Assembly: GCA_019751475.1 (NCBI GenBank)
Contig: JAIENH010000149.1
Span: 1-14,154 of the forward strand
Source: Cyclobacteriaceae bacterium
GTDB lineage: Bacteria; Bacteroidota; Bacteroidia; Cytophagales; Cyclobacteriaceae
Direction: 5' to 3'
DNA: 14,154 nucleotides
A program made the translations under genes and the position numbers. The notes under the pieces were generated by a model, which did no database searches, was not told the origin of the DNA, and was given only the letters and a program-made list of their open reading frames with translations. Numbering within the stretch: the first letter of the stretch is position 1; each line of letters begins with the position of its first letter. This document shows positions 1-6,656 of the stretch, piece by piece.

Positions 1-1
1 G

Positions 2-3000
2 CTTTCCAATTTCAAAAGACAAGGCCCCGAAGTCGCTGACGCATATTACTATTTGTCGAGAGCACAGGGTGGCTGCGCACGTAACTACGCCATCGCCATG
101 CCGCTTATGCATACATCCATAGCCCTCAAGCGCCAACTGTACGGTGAAGGCATAGAGGTGTCCCTCAATTATTCATTTTTGGGATACATGTTCATCAATC
201 AAAGTCGACACGACAGTGCTTTGTACTACCTGAACAAGTCGTTGGCAATTCAAAAAAAACATTTACAACCGGATGACCCGGAACTGGCCACTACACTTTT
301 TTACCTCGGGCGCCTGTATGAAAATCAAAGTGAGCTGGGCACGGCTCTACGATTTCTTCAGCAATCTCATCGCATACGGTTGGCTAAGTTGCCGCCACAA
401 CATCCTACTATTTCCAACAGCCTTCAACAACTTGGAAGCCTTTACCAGAAATTGGGAAACACGGACCGCGCATTGGACTACTTCAAAAAATCCCTGGACA
501 TGCGCATCCAGTCGCTTGGCCCTAACCATGCCAACGTGGCGGCCAGCTATTGGTCAATTGGCAATTTGTACGGCAATATTTTCAACTATCATCAGGCTAT
601 ACTTTACACCAAGCAAGGCAATGCTATTATGTACTCACTTTACGGAGACAAGAGCGATATTCTCCCCACCTATGATGCATACTTAGGAAAAATGTATGGC
701 AAAATAGGCGACCATGCGTCTGCGCTTGCCAGTTTTAAAAGAGCCCAACAAAACGCAGAAAAGAGTCTTGGCGCAGACCATCCCTATCGAGCCATTGTTT
801 ACAATATCATTGGGGAATACTATGCTGATGGGAACAATTCAAGCCTTGCTATCGATTACCTTAGCAAGGCCCTTGCGATATTTCAAAAAGCAGGCGGTAG
901 CAATGCTGTACGAGAGGCCGATGTATTGGCAAAAATGGGTAGTGTGAACGTCAAAACTGGCGATAGTGAAAAGGGACTCAATCAATACCAACACGCTCTC
1001 TCCGTCTACCAATCAAAAATGAGTAATGCGAATCCCAAGGTAGCAAGTCTATATTTACTTATGGGTGATGCCCGTGTTGAGCAACAACAGTTCGATGATG
1101 CGCTTGCTCTTTATCAAAAAAGTTTCGCCTCCATTTCTCACAATTTTCATGACACAACATCTTTCGCTTCCAATCCATCAATCGACTTGCTAGATAATAA
1201 GCCGTTGGCATTACGCATAGCTGGTAAAAAAGCAAAGACACTGGCTCAGCTTTTTGAAAAGAGTAATCAACTCGTTCATCTGCAACAAAGTCTGAATGTC
1301 TATCAGTATGCCACAACGCTTGCCGAAGAGCTTAGCGTCAACTTTGATTTGGAAAGCTCTAAGGTAGAATTGAAAAAAGAAATCGCATCGCTCTATGACC
1401 GGGCTATGGAGACAGCACACCAGCTTTATAGTAAAACCAAAGAAACCAAATACATCAACGATGCCTTCGTAATCAGTGAAAAGAGTAAAGCCTCCTTGTT
1501 GCTTGAGAATATACGCGACCGCGGAGCAAAAGCCCTGGCGGGCGTGCCCGACAGTTTAGTCCAGCAAGAGAACGACATCAAAATAGAACTTGCTTACCAT
1601 CAAAGCAATCTTCTCAAGGCCAAAATCGGCAAGGATACTGCCAAAATAAATTTGGCAGAGAAAGCCATTTTTCAATTGCAACAACAATTCAGCCTCCTAA
1701 AGAATAACCTGGAAAAAAAATTTCCGGCTTACTTCAACCTCAAATACAAACCCCGTGAGCCCTCTTTAACCTCCGAACAAAATTCGTTGCCCAATAACAA
1801 CACATGTCTTGTTGAGTTCTACACAGCAGAAAGTAATATTTACCGATTCAGCATTTACGCAAATGAAGTATCATTGGAGAAAATCAAAAAAGATGATACC
1901 CTCAACCAACTTATCGCTGACTATCAGAAAAGCATTTCCGATGTAGACTTCATTCTCAATCATAGTGCAGAGGCTGATTTGCTTTACACTTCGTCCGCTT
2001 ATTCATTGTATGAAATTCTTCTGAGGCCAACGCTGGACAATCATACCGTAAATAATCTTATCATCATTCCCGATGGCAAGCTGGCACAAGTAAATTTCGG
2101 AACACTGCTTATGCATCGCCCTGATGGCAAGCCAGATTACAAAACGCTCGACTATGTGACCAAACAAGTCCGCGCCAGCTATGCTTATTCTGCTTCGTGG
2201 CTAAGTGAACATGCTTTCTCGCGCAATTCATCTGAAAAAAAATTTGGCGGCTTTGCACCTTCGTATCACCCCAATCAATTTGCAGAAATGGATACACTCA
2301 ATCACGCAATGGCCTACTTGGTGATGCGCAGCGGAAATCTCCCGCTGCCTGGTGCCGCTGCAGAAGTCAAATCAATCAGCCAACTGATGCAAGGAGATTC
2401 TTGGACAGAACAAGAGGCTTCAGAAACAAATTTCAAAACAAAAGCGGGTAGTTATGGAATCCTTCACCTGGCCATGCACACGTTGCTGGATAATGAAAAT
2501 CCGGAGTACTCGGAGTTACTCTTCAATCACGATACTGATTCGCAAAATGATGGGTATCTCACCGTAGCGGAGATTTACAACCTGAAGCTCAATGCTGCGA
2601 TGGTGGTATTGAGTGCCTGTAGTTCTGGTTTCGGAAAAATTCAAGCGGGCGAAGGGCCTATCAGCATCTCACGAGCATTTAGCTATGCAGGATGTCCTTC
2701 GGTAATCATGAGTCTCTGGAAAGTGCCTGACGAGGTGACCAGCACCATCATGACCGATTTTTACGCTGAATTGAAAAAGGGAAAAGAAAAAGACGAAGCC
2801 CTTCGCCTTGCCCAACTTAAATTTCTAACAGAAACATCTGATCCAATTTATCACCATCCGTATTTCTGGGCTGGCATTGTGGTGATGGGTGATACAAATC
2901 CGCTTTCCAAAAAATTTCCCCTGTGGGCTATATATGGTATAGCCGGGGCCGTCCTGATTGCTCTAACTGTGATTTGGTTGCGTGGAGGGCGTTACGGAAA

Positions 3001-3010
3001 TATCGTGTAA
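2..3010 (+). CDS. TPR-CHAT protein, C-terminal membrane segment (5'-partial)
   Basis: CHAT proteins are caspase-like cysteine peptidases often joined to TPRs. The frame is open from the left edge, so the true start lies outside; the first start-like codon inside, a TTG at 53, lies in continuous TPR-like sequence and is not credible. Numbering from that TTG: eight 42-residue kinesin-light-chain-type TPRs (about 31-365), a helical/coiled-coil stretch (about 500-560) ending in FPAYFNLKY, and a CHAT domain (about 650-950). The catalytic pair is present: His809 in HLAMHT and Cys856 in LSACSSG, followed by the family's GEGPISISRAF and SLWKVPDE. A hydrophobic segment (about 955-976) precedes a nine-residue tail, so the protein is probably tail-anchored. 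Topology is undecided, because basic residues flank both sides and the N-terminus is missing. An active peptidase is inferred from intact residues; substrate unknown. A sigma/anti-sigma pair lies one gene away. Confidence 0.9.
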   Translation, partial: LSNFKRQGPEVADAYYYLSRAQGGCARNYAIAMPLMHTSIALKRQLYGEGIEVSLNYSFLGYMFINQSRHDSALYYLNKSLAIQKKHLQPDDPELATTLFYLGRLYENQSELGTALRFLQQSHRIRLAKLPPQHPTISNSLQQLGSLYQKLGNTDRALDYFKKSLDMRIQSLGPNHANVAASYWSIGNLYGNIFNYHQAILYTKQGNAIMYSLYGDKSDILPTYDAYLGKMYGKIGDHASALASFKRAQQNAEKSLGADHPYRAIVYNIIGEYYADGNNSSLAIDYLSKALAIFQKAGGSNAVREADVLAKMGSVNVKTGDSEKGLNQYQHALSVYQSKMSNANPKVASLYLLMGDARVEQQQFDDALALYQKSFASISHNFHDTTSFASNPSIDLLDNKPLALRIAGKKAKTLAQLFEKSNQLVHLQQSLNVYQYATTLAEELSVNFDLESSKVELKKEIASLYDRAMETAHQLYSKTKETKYINDAFVISEKSKASLLLENIRDRGAKALAGVPDSLVQQENDIKIELAYHQSNLLKAKIGKDTAKINLAEKAIFQLQQQFSLLKNNLEKKFPAYFNLKYKPREPSLTSEQNSLPNNNTCLVEFYTAESNIYRFSIYANEVSLEKIKKDDTLNQLIADYQKSISDVDFILNHSAEADLLYTSSAYSLYEILLRPTLDNHTVNNLIIIPDGKLAQVNFGTLLMHRPDGKPDYKTLDYVTKQVRASYAYSASWLSEHAFSRNSSEKKFGGFAPSYHPNQFAEMDTLNHAMAYLVMRSGNLPLPGAAAEVKSISQLMQGDSWTEQEASETNFKTKAGSYGILHLAMHTLLDNENPEYSELLFNHDTDSQNDGYLTVAEIYNLKLNAAMVVLSACSSGFGKIQAGEGPISISRAFSYAGCPSVIMSLWKVPDEVTSTIMTDFYAELKKGKEKDEALRLAQLKFLTETSDPIYHHPYFWAGIVVMGDTNPLSKKFPLWAIYGIAGAVLIALTVIWLRGGRYGNIV

Positions 3011-3053
3011 CAAGTTTGTATGTAACAATAATGTTACATACTTTTGTGTTACA
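3006..3053. promoter_or_regulatory. Four-box dyad-symmetric operator-like element
   Basis: Four heptamers lie at 3006-3012 and 3021-3027 (TGTAACA) and at 3032-3038 and 3047-3053 (TGTTACA). The two outer and two inner boxes share one symmetry centre at 3029.5, and neighbouring boxes on each side are 15 bases apart. The inner pair extends to perfect 10-base arms (3018-3027 and 3032-3041) with a 4-base centre. The left outer box overlaps the stop codon of the TPR-CHAT gene. The inner palindrome lies between the -33 and -7 promoter elements, the usual place for a repressor operator. The regulator is unknown; the shape suits two cooperating dimers. A cruciform or RNA hairpin role is also possible. 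Confidence 0.7.
3015..3046 (+). promoter_or_regulatory. Bacteroidota-type promoter for the ATPase gene
   Basis: TTTG at 3015-3018 and TACTTTTG at 3039-3046 match the Bacteroidota -33 (TTTG) and -7 (TAnnTTTG) elements, with a 20-base spacer. The start of transcription would fall near 3051, giving a leader of only about 12 bases before the ATG at 3063. The match was found by eye and is supported by its position directly upstream of a gene and by the palindrome in the spacer. Confidence 0.6.
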
Positions 3054-3062
3054 TTTAATGCT

Positions 3063-4202
3063 ATGGACATTCGCCCCTTTAATTTTGGCACACTGGCAGG
3101 TGAAGAACATTTTTGCAACCGGATCATAGAACTGCAAAAACTCAGTTCCAATTTTCGCATGGGTATTAACACGACCCTTGTTTCTGCAAGGCGCTGGGGC
3201 AAATCTTCGCTGGTCGAAATGACTGCCAAGCATGTGATTAAAAAAGAGAAAAATATACGCTTTTGTTACATCGATTTATTCAATACAAGAAGCGAACAGG
3301 AATTTTATGTGCAAATGGCACAACAGCTTATAAAAGCTACTTCTACAAAAGCAGAAGAAAGAATCGAGGCAGTAAAAACATTCTTCCGAAGGTTAATTCC
3401 ATCCATTGGTATCAGTCCTGACCAGCAACAAGAATTCACACTTAGTTTTTCGATGAAGGACTTGCAACGGAGCCCTGACGAAATCCTGGATTTAGCCGAA
3501 AATATAGCCAAGACAAAAAAAACTAAAATCGTGGTGTGCATCGATGAGTTTCAGAACATCGGGTACTTTACACAGGCATTGTCATTTCAAAAAAAACTAC
3601 GCTCTCATTGGCAAAAACATAAGCATGCTTCGTATTGTCTGTATGGAAGTAAAAAACACATGCTCATGGATATTTTCGGGAATGTATCCATGCCTTTCTA
3701 TCGATTTGGAAGTTTTATGTTTCTAGAAAAAATCGATGCTCGGCATTGGATTCCTTATATCATTCATCGGTTCGAAAAGACAGGAAAAAAAATAACAGAG
3801 CCATTAGCCAAACAGATTTCTTCCCTTATGGAAAATCATCCCTATCATGTGCAGCAGTTGGCCCAGGAAACATGGGATGTATGTGGTAAGTTCGCCAAGA
3901 GTACAGACATTGAAAATGCGGTTACACGACTGCTGCGACAAATGACCATTTTATATCAACGTGAAGTTGATTTGCTAAGCAATATGCAAGTCAATTTTTT
4001 GAAAGCAGTTTGTAGCGGAGTTGAAAAATTTAGTTCCAATGAAACTCTTCGTGAATTCAATCTAGGCTCGTCTGCAAATATTAAGCGTGTGCGGGAAGCT
4101 TTGATAGAGAAAGAAGTAATTGATATCAATAACGATAAACCAGAATTCAGCGACCCTCTTTTCAAAATTTGGTTTTGGAGAATTTATATGCAAAGGTGGT
4201 AA
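3063..4202 (+). CDS. AAA/STAND-like ATP-binding protein (archaeal-ATPase family)
   Basis: 379 residues. Walker A is SARRWGKSS (41-49, Lys47), and Walker B is KIVVCIDEF (155-163, Asp161/Glu162). CLYGSKKHM (192-200) fits the sensor-like strand of this family. The C-terminal part (about 300-379), ending in SDPLFKIWFWR, fits the winged-helix tail seen in archaeal-type ATPases (ATPase_2, PF01637 group). The N-terminal FNFGTLAGEEHFCNR resembles the usual opening of Bacteroidota members. I chose the ATG at 3063. A GTG at 2982 is in frame but lies inside the upstream gene, and the extension would only translate the promoter palindrome. Cytosolic; no signal or membrane segment. It ends 8 bases from a convergent gene. 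The family is widespread and its cellular role is mostly unknown. The sequence looks more A/T-rich than the neighbouring T9SS genes, a weak hint of separate origin. Confidence 0.85.
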   Translation: MDIRPFNFGTLAGEEHFCNRIIELQKLSSNFRMGINTTLVSARRWGKSSLVEMTAKHVIKKEKNIRFCYIDLFNTRSEQEFYVQMAQQLIKATSTKAEERIEAVKTFFRRLIPSIGISPDQQQEFTLSFSMKDLQRSPDEILDLAENIAKTKKTKIVVCIDEFQNIGYFTQALSFQKKLRSHWQKHKHASYCLYGSKKHMLMDIFGNVSMPFYRFGSFMFLEKIDARHWIPYIIHRFEKTGKKITEPLAKQISSLMENHPYHVQQLAQETWDVCGKFAKSTDIENAVTRLLRQMTILYQREVDLLSNMQVNFLKAVCSGVEKFSSNETLREFNLGSSANIKRVREALIEKEVIDINNDKPEFSDPLFKIWFWRIYMQRW

Positions 4203-4210
4203 TGCGTAAC

Positions 4211-4963
4211 TTATTCAAGAAGCTTGAGAAGTCCAGTAGCTGCCTCATGCTTAAAATGCTGTTTATCATTCACGATGCTGTCTAACACTTGGATTGATTT
4301 GTTCTTGTTACCCAATCTAATCAATGCCAGTGCCTGATACCATTGCCCTTGTCGGGCATACCGGCTGTTCCTAATTACATCAGACTCCAATAAATCAACG
4401 GCCCTATCAAAATTTCCTTGATACAAATAATTGAGGGCTCCATAGAATGTAACCGATGCATTTTCCCTCTCCTCGGCCAATGCCTGTTCAAAATAAACCG
4501 ATGCCTTTGGAAAATCTCTTTGCGCATAAAATTGAAATGCTCTTTCTTTTGCGGCTCCATTCGCTTCGCCACGTGCAAGGTTGGATAGCGGATAAGGCAC
4601 ACTAAGTTCCTGTTCAACCACGGTTTGAAGATTGGGTGTGAAAACCGTCAAACGAATAGCAACTCCTACAGAAATCAAAATCAAAAGTGAAGCGGCTATA
4701 CGAAACCAACGTTGCTTGATAATAGGCATTCGGTCGTTCCTTAATTCAGTCAGACCAATCTGTTTTTGCCTAAAATCTTCCAAATACTTTTCAATGGCGT
4801 TATCATCACTACTAAATTCTTTCTCCAATCGCAGAATGCCTTCCGCAATACTCCGCGCTGTTTCATCTGTTTTGATACTGCCGCTTACTTCCTTCGCTGT
4901 CTTATTATCTAACAGGCCGTGCAAGTAGTCGCGGATTAGTTCGTAATTATATTGAATCTTCAT
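4211..4963 (-). CDS. Membrane-anchored TPR protein, probable anti-sigma factor
   Basis: About 250 residues from the ATG at 4963, located directly downstream of an ECF sigma gene. The N-terminal ~85 residues are helical and charged, opening with YNYELIRDYLHGLLDNK like Bacteroidota anti-sigma N-termini, but no HxxxCxxC zinc motif is present. One membrane segment (about 86-107, WFRIAASLLILISVGVAI) follows a basic stretch, so the N-terminus should be cytoplasmic and the rest periplasmic. The periplasmic part carries two to three TPRs (about 139-237, for example FYAQRDFPKASVYFEQALA). A GTG at 5014 overlaps the sigma stop (GTGA) and would add 17 residues. I prefer the ATG because the added residues do not resemble a family N-terminus, but coupling by the overlap is possible. 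The anti-sigma role is inferred from position and layout; the TPR part may sense a periplasmic partner. Confidence 0.75.
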   Translation of the reverse strand: MKIQYNYELIRDYLHGLLDNKTAKEVSGSIKTDETARSIAEGILRLEKEFSSDDNAIEKYLEDFRQKQIGLTELRNDRMPIIKQRWFRIAASLLILISVGVAIRLTVFTPNLQTVVEQELSVPYPLSNLARGEANGAAKERAFQFYAQRDFPKASVYFEQALAEERENASVTFYGALNYLYQGNFDRAVDLLESDVIRNSRYARQGQWYQALALIRLGNKNKSIQVLDSIVNDKQHFKHEAATGLLKLLE

Positions 4964-5010
4964 TTTTCTATTCAGAGGTGTAATTTCAATTGATTCATCA
5001 TGAATTAATT

Positions 5011-5577
5011 TCACTTGTTTCGGCTGTACTCTTTTAATACCAATTTCAGTTTGTTTCGGGCGGTTGACTTCCTGTTTGCCACGGTCTTTTCGTGGATGCC
5101 CGTGATGTCTGCTATTTCACCGTTGTCATAGCCCTGTTGGTGAAGCTGCCAGATTTGATATTCGGTTTCATCCAAGTTTTGCCGGACAAGGTGGTCCAAG
5201 TTCTCTGCCGAAAATTTTTCATCTACCTCGGGCACGTGGTCGTCAACCGCTTCATAATTGGCTTCTACGAGTTTCCGCCTGCGCTCCGTTGTGGCCCACA
5301 CCGTGTTGCATTCATTTTTGGCTACGGTAAAAAGCCAGTTTTCAAAGTTTTCAATCTCTGCTGGTCGAGGGTACTGCAATAGCTTTATCAACGTTTCGGA
5401 GGCTGCGTTTTCTGCTAATTCAATTGTTTTTAGTCTGCCTATACAGTAGGCCGTGAGACTCTTGTGATAAAACGCATAAAGTTCTCCAAAGGCTGACTTA
5501 TCACCCTGCACATACCTCTCCCAAAGCGTGCTTCTGTCAGCCTTTTTATGATGTGAAATAAACATCGAACCCAGCAT
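5011..5577 (-). CDS. ECF-type sigma-70 family sigma factor
   Basis: 188 residues, a normal ECF length. Sigma region 2 spans about 27-100 and contains FGELYAFYHK, the region 2.2-like ENAASETLIKLL, and the region 2.4-like NFENWLFTVAKNEC. Region 4 spans about 130-182, with the helix-turn-helix GYDNGEIADITGIHEKTVAN and a basic tail. An acidic linker (about 110-127) joins the two. It should direct RNA polymerase to a specific set of promoters when released from its inhibitor. A second start (Met5, at 5565) is equally possible. The downstream gene overlaps or follows within 50 bases and probably encodes its anti-sigma factor. The upstream region is shared with the divergent porP/sprF-like gene, so the factor may control itself, that gene, or both (inference). 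Not assignable to a numbered ECF group by eye. Confidence 0.93.
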   Translation of the reverse strand: MLGSMFISHHKKADRSTLWERYVQGDKSAFGELYAFYHKSLTAYCIGRLKTIELAENAASETLIKLLQYPRPAEIENFENWLFTVAKNECNTVWATTERRRKLVEANYEAVDDHVPEVDEKFSAENLDHLVRQNLDETEYQIWQLHQQGYDNGEIADITGIHEKTVANRKSTARNKLKLVLKEYSRNK

Positions 5578-5706
5578 AAAGACTTATAAGAAGCGATAAT
5601 TTCCCAGACGAGTAACTAAATATAATTTTTTTCTGGGCAATCGGGAAAATTATCAGTTCTACGAGTCTTTAGAATGATGAACCATTCTTCTTAAAAAAAG
5701 TGCACT
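5578..5706. promoter_or_regulatory. Divergent intergenic region (sigma gene / porP-sprF-like gene)
   Basis: These 129 bases must hold the promoters of both the minus-strand sigma unit and the plus-strand T9SS unit. I found no clear TAnnTTTG box on either strand. The right half holds an AT-rich tract (5617-5631). A 6-base-arm stem (AGAATG 5671-5676 / CATTCT 5683-5688) lies just before the plus-strand gene and is too short to interpret. The main structure is the inverted repeat listed separately. Absence of a standard housekeeping promoter would fit recognition by an alternative sigma factor, but this is inference. Confidence 0.5.
5595..5654. repeat. Imperfect inverted repeat in the divergent promoter region
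   Basis: The left arm GATAATTTCCCAGA (5595-5608) has its complement on the right in two pieces: TCTGGG (5632-5637) and GGGAAAATTATC (5643-5654, one extra A). Between them lies an AT-rich stretch. The right arm looks like the left arm's complement interrupted by a short insertion. It may be a binding site for a regulator serving both divergent genes, or a pair of similar promoter/operator sites facing opposite ways. Confidence 0.5.
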
Positions 5707-6633
5707 ATGAAAAACTACGCAGTAGGAGGAAATAGGAAGTTCATCATAACAGTGCTACTGCTAAGTTTCAGTTTCCCTATTATCGCCCAGCAAGACCCTA
5801 TCTATGCCCAGTATCTCAACAACCCGCTTATCATGAACCCTGCCTATGCCGGCAGCAACAACATGTTCAATGCTAATTTGCAATACCGTACGCAGTGGGC
5901 CGGCCTGGAGGGGAGTCCCTCTACTATCAATTTCAATGCACACTCTGCTGTGCTTCGCAATAAGGGCGGCATCGGCCTGATGGTGGTGCAAGATAAACTC
6001 GGTGACACCAAAAATACTGAGTTTAATCTGTCATACGCCTACAAAATCGCCCTTAACAATGCCTCCCTCTCTTTTGGCATGCAAACAGGTTTTATTCGCT
6101 ACAACAGCAACCTGGATGGACTTAACATTCAAGACGGCACCGACCAGGCTTTCGCCCCGTTAACAGAAACGAAATTCAACACCGGTGCGGGTGTGATTCT
6201 GAAAAGCGATAAATACATGGTGGGTCTCTCGGTGCCGCGGCTCTTGCCGGCTACCGTGAGCCAGGATGGCGGACAAACCATTGAACTATACAAGCAGCAC
6301 TACTATTTGTTCGGCTCGTATGTAATCTTTGTGACAGAAGACATTCGCTTCAAACCTTCACTATTACTGCGCGGCACCAGTGGTTCGCCTTTCTCTGCTG
6401 ACATCAACGCAAGTTTCAACATTAAAGAACTCTACACAGCAGGTCTCTTCACGCGCAATTTTAAATCGTATGGCTTATTGCTACAGGCCATAGTGAAGAA
6501 TATCCGGTTTGGGTATGTATTTGAGCTACCTGGCAGCAAAGCATCTAATTTAAACTTCACCAGCCACGAATTCACCATCGGCCTCTCGATGGGTGTGCTG
6601 GGCTATCACGACAGGGTGGTGAAAACGTTTTGA
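5707..6633 (+). CDS. PorP/SprF family type IX secretion outer-membrane protein
   Basis: 308 residues with an N-terminal signal peptide (about 1-28, KFIITVLLLSFSFPIIAQ). The hallmark of the PorP/SprF family follows at once: QDPIYAQYLNNPLIMNPAYA, with YRTQWAGLEGSP shortly after. The remainder alternates short polar and hydrophobic stretches, as expected of an outer-membrane beta barrel of about 14 strands. In Flavobacterium, SprF is needed for secretion of the type B-domain adhesin SprB; PorP of Porphyromonas belongs to the same family. Here the gene lies 23 bases before a giant protein with a type B sorting domain, so it is best read as that protein's dedicated export or surface-attachment partner. 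It is likely one of several paralogues in the genome, so I give no gene symbol. Assignment to the family is firm; the specific partnership is inferred from adjacency. Confidence 0.93.
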   Translation: MKNYAVGGNRKFIITVLLLSFSFPIIAQQDPIYAQYLNNPLIMNPAYAGSNNMFNANLQYRTQWAGLEGSPSTINFNAHSAVLRNKGGIGLMVVQDKLGDTKNTEFNLSYAYKIALNNASLSFGMQTGFIRYNSNLDGLNIQDGTDQAFAPLTETKFNTGAGVILKSDKYMVGLSVPRLLPATVSQDGGQTIELYKQHYYLFGSYVIFVTEDIRFKPSLLLRGTSGSPFSADINASFNIKELYTAGLFTRNFKSYGLLLQAIVKNIRFGYVFELPGSKASNLNFTSHEFTIGLSMGVLGYHDRVVKTF

Positions 6634-6656
6634 GTATGCTTCCTTATTAACTACAC

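Noticed and set aside
53..55. TTG at 53 as the start of the TPR-CHAT gene
   Set aside because: The frame is open to the window edge and the residues before it continue the helical repeat pattern; the gene is cut by the edge.
2982..3062. GTG at 2982 as the ATPase start
   Set aside because: It would overlap the upstream gene and translate the promoter palindrome into a Cys/Asn/Val-rich stretch unlike the family N-terminus.
4215..4227. Small stem TCAAG-AAG-CTTGA at the meeting point of the ATPase and anti-sigma genes
   Set aside because: It lies within coding sequence, has a 5-base stem and a 3-base loop, and lacks a T tract.
2..5577. A true type III-E CRISPR locus
   Set aside because: The TPR-CHAT plus sigma factor combination suggested it, but there is no repeat-spacer array and no gRAMP/Cas7-11 or Cas1/Cas2 gene in the window.
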